Shown: positions 1-8,355, counted from the first letter of the stretch. The stretch: 21,848 nucleotides of DNA from MGBC108787 sp964591225 (GCA_964591225.1 CAZQAO010000010.1:1-21848); one strand, 5' to 3'. Translations and numbers: made by a program. Notes: a model not told the origin generated them from the letters alone.

Positions 1-41
1 GTAAATTGCAAATTTTCACATTTTCACAATAAATAATCTTA

Positions 42-224
42 TTACTCTTTACCTGTCTCATACTCTTTTTTCCATTTTTTAAAAGAAATTAATTGTTTTA
101 TATAGTCGTTATATATTTTATGCAATGTACTATCTTCTTCACCTAGACCTGTGTCATCTGTCTTTTTTGCTTTGACCATATCACTCCCTGCATAGCCACA
201 TTTTGTTGTATTTTCTGTATTCAT
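42..224 (-). CDS. Small hypothetical protein, 60 aa
   Basis: I do not recognise this protein. It is short, hydrophilic and lysine/glutamate-rich, has no membrane segment or signal peptide, and carries a single cysteine near the N-terminus. The ATG start is supported by an AGGAGAA ribosome binding site (234-240, minus strand) nine bases upstream. It lies 40 bp downstream of nth on the same strand and is probably the last gene of the cca-dnaD-nth operon. In Bacillus subtilis the gene after dnaD-nth is ypoC, but YpoC is much longer, so I see the shared position only and claim no homology. No terminator is visible in the 41 bases left after the stop. Confidence 0.6.
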   Translation of the reverse strand: MNTENTTKCGYAGSDMVKAKKTDDTGLGEEDSTLHKIYNDYIKQLISFKKWKKEYETGKE

Positions 225-264
225 TGGTTTAAGTTCTCCTAATGGCTTGGCGGGAATTAAAAAA

Positions 265-894
265 TTATTTACATTTATTTTTATAGTAATTACAATTTTT
301 TTGAAAGGGACAATTTAAACAATCTGGAGATATACTTTTACATTTATAACGACCAAATAAAACTAATTGATGATGAAGACGACTCCAATATTTTTTAGGA
401 AATAATGCCATTAATTTATTTTCTACTACTTTTACTGAATCTTCTTGATTACATATTCCTAATCTTTTTGATACTCTTTCTACATGAGTATCTACAGCAA
501 TAGCAGGTATATTATAAATATTAGATAAAACAACATTACAAGTTTTTCTTCCTACTCCTGGTAAACTTTCTAAATAATCCCGATTATTGGGAACATGACC
601 GTCGTAATTTAATACTAAATCTTTGGCAATTTCTTTGATATATAAAGCTTTTCTGGTAAATGTTCCTACTGGTCTTATAATTTGTTCTATATCTTTTAAA
701 TCAGCTTGAGCTAAAGAATAAATATCATATTTTTTAAATAATTCTTTGGTAACCATATTTACCCGTTTATCAGTACATTGAGCACTTAATACTGTAGCTA
801 TTAATAGTTCGTAGTCTTTTTTATATTCTAACTCACATTTAGGTTTCGGAAATAATTTATCTAATTCTTCTCTTATTTTTTTACTCGTCATCAT
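265..894 (-). CDS. nth: Endonuclease III (DNA glycosylase/AP lyase)
   Basis: Base-excision repair enzyme that removes oxidised pyrimidines and cleaves the abasic site. The helix-hairpin-helix motif LPGVGRKT lies at residues 111-118 with the catalytic lysine K117, and the catalytic aspartate is D135 in the VDTHV motif. The C-terminal 4Fe-4S ligands are C185-x6-C192-x2-C195-x5-C201, the exact Nth spacing. At 209 aa the length is typical. Two adjacent ATG codons (894 and 891) could start it; neither has a strong ribosome binding site, and the gene overlaps the end of dnaD by 14 bp, so translation is probably coupled. The dnaD-nth order matches Bacillus. Identification is firm. Confidence 0.97.
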   Translation of the reverse strand: MMTSKKIREELDKLFPKPKCELEYKKDYELLIATVLSAQCTDKRVNMVTKELFKKYDIYSLAQADLKDIEQIIRPVGTFTRKALYIKEIAKDLVLNYDGHVPNNRDYLESLPGVGRKTCNVVLSNIYNIPAIAVDTHVERVSKRLGICNQEDSVKVVENKLMALFPKKYWSRLHHQLVLFGRYKCKSISPDCLNCPFQKNCNYYKNKCK

Positions 895-1504
895 CTAGCC
901 AATCATAATCAAACAATTTAGGAGTTTCTTCTTGATCTTTTTTAGGTAATTTACGAACATCTTTCATTGTTTTATAACCTTTCTTTTTCCATTCATATAA
1001 AATAGTATCAATATAACGAAAATTACATACTCCATTATATACTGCTTCTTTTAAAGCTCCAATAATTAATTCTTCTTTGAAACCTTTACTAATCCACGTA
1101 TGAATAATTTCGTATTCGGTAGAAGAAAGAGGACGACCAAATTCTCTTTCAAAAATACTATAAACATCATTCATTTCGGCAGATTCATTAGCACTTTCTA
1201 GTTCTTCTTGTACTAACATATAAAATAAATCTAAATTGACTTTTTCTTTGATTTTACCATTATTATCTTTACAAGTTTCTAAAGTGATAACTTTCTTTTT
1301 TACTAATGAATTAAAAGCATTCATTATTTCTTTTTCGTTCATTTTAATAACACTCGAAATTTCTGTAAGATCAAAAGTAGTAGTAATATTCCAAAAGTAC
1401 ATAAGTAAAATAAAATCTTTAAATGATAAATCTAATTTTTTAATTACGGGAATTAAATAGACCGGAAAGACTAAATTTTTTTCTTTCATAATTAATGGAT
1501 TCAA
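881..1504 (-). CDS. dnaD: DnaD-type primosome/replication initiation protein
   Basis: DnaD helps load the replicative helicase in Bacillota. The N-terminal ~95 residues look like the winged-helix DDBH1 domain. The C-terminal DnaB/DnaD domain carries the recognisable stretch FEREFGRPLS (residues 118-127) and a later YIDTILYEWKKKG segment typical of the family's DNA-binding tail. At 207 aa it is slightly shorter than the 232-residue B. subtilis protein. The start is a TTG at 1504, supported by a GGGGG run seven bases upstream; the first ATG (1489) has no such site. The TTG overlaps the TGA stop of cca (TTGA), and the 3' end overlaps nth, so the three genes form one operon. Confidence 0.93.
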   Translation of the reverse strand: MNPLIMKEKNLVFPVYLIPVIKKLDLSFKDFILLMYFWNITTTFDLTEISSVIKMNEKEIMNAFNSLVKKKVITLETCKDNNGKIKEKVNLDLFYMLVQEELESANESAEMNDVYSIFEREFGRPLSSTEYEIIHTWISKGFKEELIIGALKEAVYNGVCNFRYIDTILYEWKKKGYKTMKDVRKLPKKDQEETPKLFDYDWLDDDE

Positions 1505-2589
1505 AGAATTTCCCCCTTTCGTTTTAAAAGATAATTTTTGATCTCTTCATACGAATTATCTACATATTGATTTAAAACCGCCTGCAAGACTTCTTCATAA
1601 ACATCTTTAACTTCTTTAGATGGTGGTAATTCTAAAATACTAGCCATATCTAAATAACTCATTTTTAAATCTTTATTCTCATGAATCGGCATCGTATGAT
1701 ACATTTGATAAATAGTATCAGCATCAATACCTAAAATCTCGCCACCTACTAAAGATAAATAAAGGCCATATTTATAAAGAGTTTCATAAGTAATAGAACC
1801 ATATGCTAATATTTCACGTATATTTACTATAGTCTCTTTTTCTTGCTTTGTAAATGGATAATGATTAGAATACTCCATTTGGGCCCACATACCATATAAA
1901 TCTTTTGTATAAGTAATATTTAAATAATTAATTTCTAATAAATTTAATAGATGATATTTTTTTAATAACGATAAACCTTTTTGATAATTTTTCGATAATA
2001 ATATTTTGGATATTTCTTCTTTTTTTCTAGTAAAACTTAAATTTTTTAAACAATCTTTATATTTAATAATAGCTTTTTCTAAATCTAAATCGATAGTAAA
2101 ATCATAGGTTGTTGCAAACCGAATAGCACGTAATATTCTCAAAGGATCTTCGGTTAATTTCTGGGGAATATTACCAATCATTCTAATTATTCCTTTATTA
2201 ATATCGTCGACTCCCCCATAGTAATCATAAATTTTCCCTTTTTTATCCATACAAATGGCATTCATCGTAAAATCTCGTCGTTCTAAATCTTGTTCTAATA
2301 GACTAGTATAAACAAAATCGATTGGTTTACGTTGTTCATATTTATTTTCTTTACGAAACGTAGTAATATCGATATTATATTCATTCACTTGTAAATTTAA
2401 AGAACCATATTGATTAGCTTTTCCTTTAAATAATTTACTAACTTCTTTAATTGGAGCATTTGTACATATATCAATATCGTTGCTTTTAATACCTAATAAT
2501 AAATCTCGTACATAGCCTCCTACTAGGTAGGCATTATATCCGTTTTTTTCTAGATAAGTTAATATTTTCTTGGCCACTTTATTCATCAT
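1501..2589 (-). CDS. cca: CCA-adding tRNA nucleotidyltransferase
   Basis: Class II nucleotidyltransferase that builds or repairs the 3' CCA of tRNAs. The N-terminal catalytic head has VGGYVRDLLLG and the DIDI metal-binding motif. ERRDFTMNAI and EDPLRILRAIRFA are the conserved motifs of the tRNA nucleotidyltransferase/poly(A) polymerase family. No HD phosphohydrolase domain is seen, as in other Bacillota forms. The frame is open to 2646, but a good extended -10 (TGC-TATACT, 2603-2611) lies inside that extension, and the protein family begins near the internal pair of ATGs at 2589/2586, so I start at 2589 (362 codons). The neighbouring tRNA-Thr already encodes CCA, so the role here may be mainly repair. 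Confidence 0.93.
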   Translation of the reverse strand: MMNKVAKKILTYLEKNGYNAYLVGGYVRDLLLGIKSNDIDICTNAPIKEVSKLFKGKANQYGSLNLQVNEYNIDITTFRKENKYEQRKPIDFVYTSLLEQDLERRDFTMNAICMDKKGKIYDYYGGVDDINKGIIRMIGNIPQKLTEDPLRILRAIRFATTYDFTIDLDLEKAIIKYKDCLKNLSFTRKKEEISKILLSKNYQKGLSLLKKYHLLNLLEINYLNITYTKDLYGMWAQMEYSNHYPFTKQEKETIVNIREILAYGSITYETLYKYGLYLSLVGGEILGIDADTIYQMYHTMPIHENKDLKMSYLDMASILELPPSKEVKDVYEEVLQAVLNQYVDNSYEEIKNYLLKRKGEIL

Positions 2590-2602
2590 AACACCCAAAC
2601 TT

Positions 2603-2611
2603 AGTATAGCA
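2603..2611 (-). promoter_or_regulatory. Extended -10 promoter of the cca operon
   Basis: On the minus strand the sequence reads TGC-TATACT, an extended -10 element. No strong -35 is seen. A transcript starting about seven bases downstream would have a 5' leader of only around ten bases before the ATG at 2589. This supports the internal start chosen for cca and would give a nearly leaderless mRNA. Confidence 0.5.
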
Positions 2612-2667
2612 TTTTTTAATTTAAAATTAAATGAATTATTTATCACTTAAAAAGCATAAAATAGTAT

Positions 2668-2695
2668 TTGACAGAATAAAAATATAATGTTAAAT
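2668..2695 (+). promoter_or_regulatory. Promoter of rpsD
   Basis: A perfect -35 TTGACA (2668-2673) is followed after 16 bases by a TTAAAT -10 (2690-2695), putting the transcription start near 2702. That leaves a leader of about 150 nt before rpsD, longer than needed for translation alone. A TATAAT-like string also lies between the two elements but is spaced too close to the -35. Confidence 0.6.
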
Positions 2696-2701
2696 TAGTA
2701 A

Positions 2702-2850
2702 TGCATGAGTTGGCAGCAGAAAAATAAATATTTTTAACGTGTTTATAGTCCTTTCAAAGTATCAAACTGCCTTTTGAGAAATGATTAGTATAAACTCCCT
2801 AAAAAGATTGTTTTTCTTAAATAACTTATCGCAATTAGAAAGGAGTAATT
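2702..2850 (+). promoter_or_regulatory. Probable S4 autoregulatory mRNA leader
   Basis: The leader contains complementary segments that interleave. GGCAG (2712-2716) pairs with CTGCC (2767-2771), and GTTTATA (2741-2747) pairs with TATAAAC (2789-2795), which is an H-type pseudoknot arrangement. GAGTT (2707-2711) can alternatively pair with AACTC (2793-2797), competing with the second helix. Known biology: B. subtilis rpsD is repressed by S4 binding to its leader RNA, and the E. coli S4 target is a nested pseudoknot. The AGGAG ribosome binding site (2841-2845) is outside these helices. The pairing is seen in the sequence; regulation by S4 is inferred. Confidence 0.6.
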
Positions 2851-3453
2851 ATGGCAAGATATACTGGACCTGCTTATAAAAAAGCTAGAAGACTAAATTT
2901 TTCTCTTTTAGAAAATGGAGAAGAATTAGCTCGTCGTCCTTATGCACCTGGTAATCATGGCACTGACAGACGTAAAAAATTAAGTGAATATGGTGTCCAA
3001 TTACAAGAAAAACAAAAAGTTCGTTTATTATATGGACTAACAGAAAAACAATTTAAAAAAGTTTTTGAACGAGCTTCTAAAATGAAAGGTGTCGCTGGCG
3101 AAAATTTATTAAAATTATTAGAAAGCCGTTTAGATAATATAGTTTATCGAATGGGACTTGCTAAAACAAGAAGAGGAGCTAGACAAGTAGTTAACCATGG
3201 TCATATTTTAGTAAATGGTAAAAAGGTAGATATTCCTTCTTATACTGTAAAACCAGGAGACACTATTAGTGTTAAAGAAAGTTCTTTAAATCATAAAGCT
3301 ATTAAAGAATCTTTAGAAGCTACTTTAAGTCGTCCTGCCTATGTGGAATTTGATGACAAAAAAATGACCGGAACTTATCTTAGACTTCCTGATCGCAGTG
3401 AATTAAATGCTGAAGTTAATGAAAGCTTAATCGTTGAATTCTATAACAGATAA
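2851..3453 (+). CDS. rpsD: 30S ribosomal protein S4
   Basis: S4 nucleates assembly of the small ribosomal subunit by binding 16S rRNA, and in many bacteria represses its own synthesis. At 200 aa it starts with the typical MARYTGPAYKKARRL. The S4 RNA-binding fold covers residues 91-142 with SRLDNIVYRMG, TRRGARQVVNHGHILVNGKKV and KPGDTISV. It has no cysteines, so it is the zinc-free form. An AGGAG ribosome binding site sits six bases before the ATG. It is monocistronic, with its own promoter, a long structured leader and a terminator immediately after the stop, the same isolated arrangement as in Bacillus. Confidence 0.99.
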   Translation: MARYTGPAYKKARRLNFSLLENGEELARRPYAPGNHGTDRRKKLSEYGVQLQEKQKVRLLYGLTEKQFKKVFERASKMKGVAGENLLKLLESRLDNIVYRMGLAKTRRGARQVVNHGHILVNGKKVDIPSYTVKPGDTISVKESSLNHKAIKESLEATLSRPAYVEFDDKKMTGTYLRLPDRSELNAEVNESLIVEFYNR

Positions 3454-3478
3454 AAAATCGTTATAAAACGATTTTTTT
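3454..3478. terminator. Bidirectional intrinsic terminator
   Basis: AAAATCGTT (3454-3462) and AACGATTTT (3467-3475) form a nine-pair stem with an ATAA loop. It is followed by T residues on the plus strand and, read from the other strand, again by a T run. It sits between rpsD and the convergent gene ending at 3477, so it can end both transcripts. Confidence 0.85.
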
Positions 3479-4619
3479 AATTGGGTAATTTTAAAATAAT
3501 ATCACTTTCGGGATAGGTAACACACGGATGAATATAATTATACATTTTATCTCCAAATCGATTATTTTCATCGATAGTTCTTACTTTACCACTAATTAAC
3601 TCACTTCTACAGAAACCACAGACCCCGACATGACAATGACTTAAGGTAGTAATTCCATTTTTTTCCATCGTTTGTAAAAGGGTTTCTTGACCATTGCATT
3701 TTAGATGAAACTCCCCTTCTTTATTTATAACGGTAAGAGCATATTCATTATCATTTTTAAGTTCTATTTCTCCTCTAAATACATCATGACGAACATATTT
3801 TTTAGAAATATTCATCGCTTTTAAAATATCATTGATATAAGTATAAAAAGATAGAGAACCACTAACAAAATAAGATGTTTCTTCTTGTTGATAATTTCTA
3901 ATTAATTCTTGATTAATATGACCACTAATAAATTCGTTGTCATCTTCTTCACTTACAATATACAAAACATTTACTTTTTTAGTTTTACAGGTAATATCTT
4001 CTAATTTTTCTCGGAATAATAAATCTTCTTTCGTTTTAGCACTATAAAGAATAGTTAAATCATAGTCGCAATCACCCTCAAATATGGCCATAGCCATAGA
4101 TACAAAGGGAATAATACCTCTTCCCTCCGCTAGAGCTAAAATATAATGGGCATCACGTAAAGATGAATAACAAAAGTTTCCTAAAGGAGCACTGATGGTC
4201 AAAGGAAAACCAACTTCTACTTTATCTAAGAAATAATTAGATACAATACCACCAGAAACTCGTTCAATGGTAATCGTATAAATTCCTTTTAAAGCTTGTT
4301 TAGGACTACTACTAATTGTATAGGGACGACGATAAATACCATCTTCAATCGGAACACAAATACTAATATATTGACCAGGTTCAAAATAAGCTAATCTATC
4401 TGTTCCGGCCGATTTATCAGGAACTAGAACAAAAGTTTTAACATTATCATTTTCTTTAATAATTTTATCTACTTTAACATGTTGAACACTAGGATGTAAC
4501 TGACTAGCTAAATATTTAGCAGGATAATCTTGTCTTATCGGTTTACTAGAAAATTTATGAATTACTTTCTCCCGATCTTTTTCTATGGCTTTAAAATTTT
4601 TTAATTCTACCTCACTCAT
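3477..4619 (-). CDS. FAD/NAD(P)H reductase with C-terminal 2Fe-2S ferredoxin domain
   Basis: Electron-transfer flavoprotein of the ferredoxin-NADP reductase superfamily fused to a plant-type ferredoxin. After a ~45-residue N-terminal extension, the FAD-binding motif RRPYTIS is at 97-103. The nucleotide-binding motif is G-R-G-I-I-P at 166-171, a departure from the usual G-x-G-I-T-P. The 2Fe-2S ligands are C329-x4-C334-x2-C337 with the fourth at C366. No signal peptide is present, so it is cytosolic. The start overlaps the end of the upstream desaturase-like gene by eight bases and has a strong AAAGGAGA site. The pairing suggests it delivers NAD(P)H electrons to that flavoprotein; the substrate is unknown. 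Confidence 0.85.
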   Translation of the reverse strand: MSEVELKNFKAIEKDREKVIHKFSSKPIRQDYPAKYLASQLHPSVQHVKVDKIIKENDNVKTFVLVPDKSAGTDRLAYFEPGQYISICVPIEDGIYRRPYTISSSPKQALKGIYTITIERVSGGIVSNYFLDKVEVGFPLTISAPLGNFCYSSLRDAHYILALAEGRGIIPFVSMAMAIFEGDCDYDLTILYSAKTKEDLLFREKLEDITCKTKKVNVLYIVSEEDDNEFISGHINQELIRNYQQEETSYFVSGSLSFYTYINDILKAMNISKKYVRHDVFRGEIELKNDNEYALTVINKEGEFHLKCNGQETLLQTMEKNGITTLSHCHVGVCGFCRSELISGKVRTIDENNRFGDKMYNYIHPCVTYPESDIILKLPN

Positions 4620-6147
4620 GAAGGATATCTCCTTTCTCTTCCTCTAAAATTTTACGAGCTAGTTCATTACCTGATAAGTAAGCACTCGGATAACCAAATA
4701 ATTGAATTCCAAAATTACCAATAAAATGTAAATTATCAATATAGTTTTCCTTTTTTTCACATAAGACTCGCGGAAGTTCATTATCTAATCCCGTCAGTTT
4801 ATAACCAAATATAGCACCATCAGGATGATTAGTACGATAAGCATAAGTAAGCGGAGTAGCAATTTCAATTTCTTCAATATATGGCATTAAATCAATACCG
4901 GTCGATAATTCAAAATGATCTATCATTTGTCTTGCGATCGTTTCTTTCCATTTAACGTAGTTTTCGGCGGTTACATTTTGCCAAAAATTATCACCGACAA
5001 AGAAAGAATTAAATTCAAGAATACAAGTTCCTTTTGGAGAACAAGAATTATGAATATTATTAATTACAGAAACCCGACAAATATTATTATGAGCTGTTTT
5101 CATTTGTTCATATTCGCTCTTACTATCCAAACTATTATAAATAAAATATAAGTATTCATCTAAACCAATAGCTTTAGCTTCTTGATTTAAACCTAGATAA
5201 ATAGTAAATCCTTTAGCACCTAATATGCGAGAATTAGTTAATTTTATGGCATCTTTAGGAACCCATTTAGCATCAATCATGGTACCATAGACAATATTGG
5301 GAGATATTTCACAAATAATTTTATTTGCTTCATAAAAACTCTTATCTTTAGTTTTAACTCCATGAGCTTTCTTATTCTTAATAATAATCGATTCAACTTC
5401 ATTAAAATACTCTATTTGGCCACCATGAGCTTGAAGTTCTTCTGCTAGAGTCATACTAACCATATGACTCGTTTTTTTAGGAATTTTAATACCATAATTA
5501 ATAAAAGCGTAAAACATAGAAGCAAAGGATGAAAAAGCTAAATTATTAACGGGACTTCCTAGTAATAACCAAACACTGGTAATAATATTGATAGCTTCCT
5601 TAGGCATATTAATATCATGCAAAACTGTTTCGACTGATTCATTAGCTATTTTCATAAAGTGAGAATATTCCGTCGTAAAAACTTCCGCCCGCATATTATC
5701 TCGTCTTTTATCAATATAATTTAATGCCTGACGACATTCGATAGCTAATTTAAAGAAAGTTTCCACTGACTCGCGACTACCAGGGACATATTCTTCCATT
5801 TTATCAATAAAATTACGAATTCCAAAAGGCAGAATATATTTTTTTTGCGTCTTACTTTCATAGATAGCAAATGTTTCGGGTGACTCAGAAAAATGAATGC
5901 GATCCATAAGTCCTAGTGATTCCATTGTTTTATATAAAAAACCTGGATCTTCTTTGGCACCATATTCCCATACTTCTTGCAAGGAAGCATCAAATTCAAA
6001 TCTTCCTCTCGTAAAACTAGTAGCACATCCTCCCGGCAGACCATTGCGTTCTAAAACTAATACTTTTTTGCCACTCTTTGCAAGTTTTAAGGCACAAACT
6101 AAATTGCTATTACCAGCCCCGATAAATATTGCATCATACTTTGCCAT
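4612..6147 (-). CDS. Phytoene-desaturase-like (COG1233) FAD oxidoreductase
   Basis: A 511-residue flavoprotein resembling the CrtI/retinol-saturase branch of amine-oxidase-fold enzymes. The N-terminal Rossmann motif is G-A-G-N-S-N (10-15), where the usual third glycine is asparagine; the adenine-binding acidic residue E33 and the following GLPGGCATSF loop are family-typical. The C-terminal FAD-binding segment ends near YPSAYLSGNELARKIL. No carotenoid synthesis genes (crtB, crtE) are in the window, so a carotenoid role is not supported. The next gene encodes a 2Fe-2S reductase overlapping by eight bases, which suggests a saturase (reducing) rather than desaturase direction. Substrate and direction are inferences. 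Confidence 0.8.
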   Translation of the reverse strand: MAKYDAIFIGAGNSNLVCALKLAKSGKKVLVLERNGLPGGCATSFTRGRFEFDASLQEVWEYGAKEDPGFLYKTMESLGLMDRIHFSESPETFAIYESKTQKKYILPFGIRNFIDKMEEYVPGSRESVETFFKLAIECRQALNYIDKRRDNMRAEVFTTEYSHFMKIANESVETVLHDINMPKEAINIITSVWLLLGSPVNNLAFSSFASMFYAFINYGIKIPKKTSHMVSMTLAEELQAHGGQIEYFNEVESIIIKNKKAHGVKTKDKSFYEANKIICEISPNIVYGTMIDAKWVPKDAIKLTNSRILGAKGFTIYLGLNQEAKAIGLDEYLYFIYNSLDSKSEYEQMKTAHNNICRVSVINNIHNSCSPKGTCILEFNSFFVGDNFWQNVTAENYVKWKETIARQMIDHFELSTGIDLMPYIEEIEIATPLTYAYRTNHPDGAIFGYKLTGLDNELPRVLCEKKENYIDNLHFIGNFGIQLFGYPSAYLSGNELARKILEEEKGDILHE

Positions 6148-6173
6148 AAGTTATCCCTCTTCCATTCTATATC

Positions 6174-6201
6174 ATTATATCATGCTTATGTTTTAGAACA
6201 A
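6174..6201 (-). promoter_or_regulatory. Promoter of the desaturase-like/reductase pair
   Basis: On the minus strand, TTGTTC (6196-6201) is followed after 16 bases by TATAAT (6174-6179), which is preceded directly by TGA, an extended -10. Transcription would start about 20 bases before the ATG at 6147. The ribosome binding site is a modest GAGGG. Confidence 0.65.
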
Positions 6202-6210
6202 AGTAATTTT

Positions 6211-6867
6211 TTATTTAGTCTTAAATAAAGTATAAGGATAACGATTAGGTAAAGATATACTAAAATGCATTCGTTCTTTGGTAACGGGATGGGTAAAAGT
6301 TAATTCTTTGGCCACTAAAGCAATTTGTTCTTTGGGTTTACTATCGGGATTATATTTTTGATCACCATATAAAGGATAACCAAAATGACTAAATTGGACT
6401 CTAATTTGATGATGGCGACCGGTTTTTAAATTTATTTTGATAAGAGATAAATTATTTTCTACCCCTATACTTTCATAATCTAAAATAGCTAACTTACCCG
6501 TATCTTTAACATAAGAAAGATGTAAGTTACTATCTTTTTGTAAATAGTTTTCTAAATGCCCTTTACCTTTTAGATTACCTAACACAACAGCATAATATAT
6601 TTTTTCCATCTCGTGATTAGCCACTTGTTTAGATAACCTAGCAGCTGCTTTAGAAGTTTTAGCAAAAACCATAACTCCTTCCACTACCCGATCTAAGCGA
6701 TGAACAAGTCCTAAATAAACATTTCCTGGTTTTTGATATTTTTCTTTTAAATATTTTTTTAAAAGTGTAACCATATCTAAATCTTTAGTTGTATCGCCTT
6801 GAACTAACATATTAGCTGGTTTTATAACCACTAAAATATGATTATCTTCATATAAAATGGGAATCAT
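6211..6867 (-). CDS. RluA-family pseudouridine synthase
   Basis: Converts uridine to pseudouridine in structured RNA, most likely rRNA or tRNA. The catalytic motif HRLDR is at 56-60 (catalytic D59), followed by VMVFAKTSKAAARLS, and the C-terminal half carries LKTGRHHQIRVQ and YGDQKY, all standard for the family. The frame extends to 6897, but the ATG at 6867 forms an ATGA overlap with the upstream methyltransferase stop and has a GGAAG site upstream; the resulting MIPILYEDNHIL is the normal family beginning. That gives 218 aa with no N-terminal S4 domain. The exact target nucleotide cannot be told from sequence. Confidence 0.92.
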   Translation of the reverse strand: MIPILYEDNHILVVIKPANMLVQGDTTKDLDMVTLLKKYLKEKYQKPGNVYLGLVHRLDRVVEGVMVFAKTSKAAARLSKQVANHEMEKIYYAVVLGNLKGKGHLENYLQKDSNLHLSYVKDTGKLAILDYESIGVENNLSLIKINLKTGRHHQIRVQFSHFGYPLYGDQKYNPDSKPKEQIALVAKELTFTHPVTKERMHFSISLPNRYPYTLFKTK

Positions 6868-7730
6868 TTTTCTTCCCATAAGCCATAAATACCACAAGGT
6901 AAGATTAGTTCTTTTTGGCTTATTGGTAAACCAATATCACCTGCTGTAACCCATCCTTGGGGATATTTTGCTAACAAAGTAGTTTTTAAAATATTTAAAA
7001 GAACAATACTAGAAATACCAGTAGTATAAGAATTAATTAGGAAAAATAATGGTTTATCCGATAATATTTGCATACATAACTGAATTAAATAATCGATATT
7101 CTTTTCAAATTTCCATACTTCTTTATTGGGACCTCTACCGTAACTAGGAGGATCCATGATAATAGCATCATATTTATGACCGCGTCTTATTTCTCTTTCT
7201 ACAAATTTTACACAATCATCGACGATAAAATGAATTTCAGCGTTTTCTAAATGACATAAATGCATATTTTCTTTCGCCCATTCTGTCATACCTTTAGAAG
7301 CATCTACTTGCACTACTTTAGCCCCTGCACTCGCTGCCGCCATGGTAGCACATCCTGTATAAGCAAAAAGATTTAATACTTTAATATTTCTTTTACTCGC
7401 TTTAATTTTTTGACTAATATAATCCCAATTTACAGCTTGTTCAGGGAATATACCCATATGTTTAAAATTAGTAGGACTTACTTTAAACGTCAAATCTTTA
7501 TAATTAATAGTCCAACTTTCGGGTAAGGTAGTTTTAAATTCCCAGTAACCTCCCCCTTCTTGACTACGATGATAATAACCATCGATCTTTTGCCAGTCAG
7601 CACTTTCTTGAACATTCCACATAGCTTGCGGATCTGGGCGTCTTAAATAAATAGAACCAAATCTTTCTAATTTCTCCCCATTACCAGCATCTAAGCATTC
7701 GTAATCTTCCCAATCGTTACTTATTCTCAT
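6864..7730 (-). CDS. SAM-dependent rRNA methyltransferase (COG1092/RlmI-like)
   Basis: Class I methyltransferase of the type that methylates bases in rRNA. The AdoMet-binding motif I is NLFAYTG (120-126), the acidic loop is VDASKG (ending at 147), and the catalytic motif IV is DPPSYGRG (193-200), where the aromatic residue fits a base methyltransferase. At 288 aa it lacks the N-terminal PUA domain of RlmI, so it is a short form. The ATG at 7730 has an AAAGGA site. It overlaps the upstream hypothetical gene and the downstream pseudouridine synthase by ATGA on each side, implying a translationally coupled RNA-modification operon. Confidence 0.88.
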   Translation of the reverse strand: MRISNDWEDYECLDAGNGEKLERFGSIYLRRPDPQAMWNVQESADWQKIDGYYHRSQEGGGYWEFKTTLPESWTINYKDLTFKVSPTNFKHMGIFPEQAVNWDYISQKIKASKRNIKVLNLFAYTGCATMAAASAGAKVVQVDASKGMTEWAKENMHLCHLENAEIHFIVDDCVKFVEREIRRGHKYDAIIMDPPSYGRGPNKEVWKFEKNIDYLIQLCMQILSDKPLFFLINSYTTGISSIVLLNILKTTLLAKYPQGWVTAGDIGLPISQKELILPCGIYGLWEEK

Positions 7731-8305
7731 CTACTTTTCCTTTCTGCGTTTGAATTCGCATAATCCTCATAAATTTCCCCAATATCTTCACCCGTTTGTT
7801 CATAAAATTTTTCTTTAAAGTGTTCGTAGTCCATTTGGAAAGCTAGTCCTTCTAAAGTTGCTAATTGGAAATGATATTCGGCGAGACACTTGACAAAATC
7901 ATGATAATATTGATTATTTTCATTAGTGACCGTATCAAAATATTTCCAACTAATTTCCTCAGTAAAATATTTAATAAAACAATCTTTTAAAAATAAAGCC
8001 AAATCATCTTCCCCACAATAGGTCAAATTAACTAATTTGGAAAAAATAAATAAAGTTATATCATATTCTAAAGCTTCGATATTTTTACCATCACTAGTTT
8101 CTAAGATTTCATCATTAATTTTAATCATCAAACGATTCTCTTTTTTTAAAGATGTTACTTGAATTAATGGTTTAGTTGCTAACATTTTAGTAAGCATATC
8201 TTGATGGCTAGCTAATAAAAAATCTTTATATTCTTTTTTAATGGCCAAAATTAAATTAGTGACATAATCATTTAATTCTTTTTGTAATTTTTTTACATCA
8301 ACCAT
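7727..8305 (-). CDS. Hypothetical protein, 192 aa
   Basis: I do not recognise this protein. It is predicted mostly helical, acidic overall, with alternating hydrophobic and charged residues and no membrane segment or signal peptide. The frame can also start at a GTG at 8314; I prefer the ATG at 8305 because it has an AGTGG-type site six bases upstream. It is the first gene of an operon with the rRNA methyltransferase and RluA-type synthase (ATGA overlap at 7727-7730), so a role linked to translation or RNA modification is possible but only by association. Confidence 0.7.
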   Translation of the reverse strand: MVDVKKLQKELNDYVTNLILAIKKEYKDFLLASHQDMLTKMLATKPLIQVTSLKKENRLMIKINDEILETSDGKNIEALEYDITLFIFSKLVNLTYCGEDDLALFLKDCFIKYFTEEISWKYFDTVTNENNQYYHDFVKCLAEYHFQLATLEGLAFQMDYEHFKEKFYEQTGEDIGEIYEDYANSNAERKSR

Positions 8306-8323
8306 ATTTACCACTTCGTTTGT

Positions 8324-8332
8324 ATTATATCA
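8324..8332 (-). promoter_or_regulatory. Extended -10 promoter of the 8305-6211 operon
   Basis: Minus strand reads TGA-TATAAT, about 20 bases before the chosen ATG. The expected -35 position holds only a weak TTCGTT. It is the same extended -10 form as at 6174, 12651 and 13325. Confidence 0.55.
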
Positions 8333-8355
8333 CTACTTTTTAAAAAAACGAATAG

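Noticed and set aside
5897..6196. 99-codon plus-strand frame antisense to the desaturase-like gene
   Set aside because: It is a shadow of the real coding frame and includes that gene's promoter.
6205..6230. TTTATTTA/TAAATAAA inverted repeat at the end of the pseudouridine synthase gene
   Set aside because: It is pure A/T and lacks a T tract in the direction of transcription, so I do not call it a terminator.
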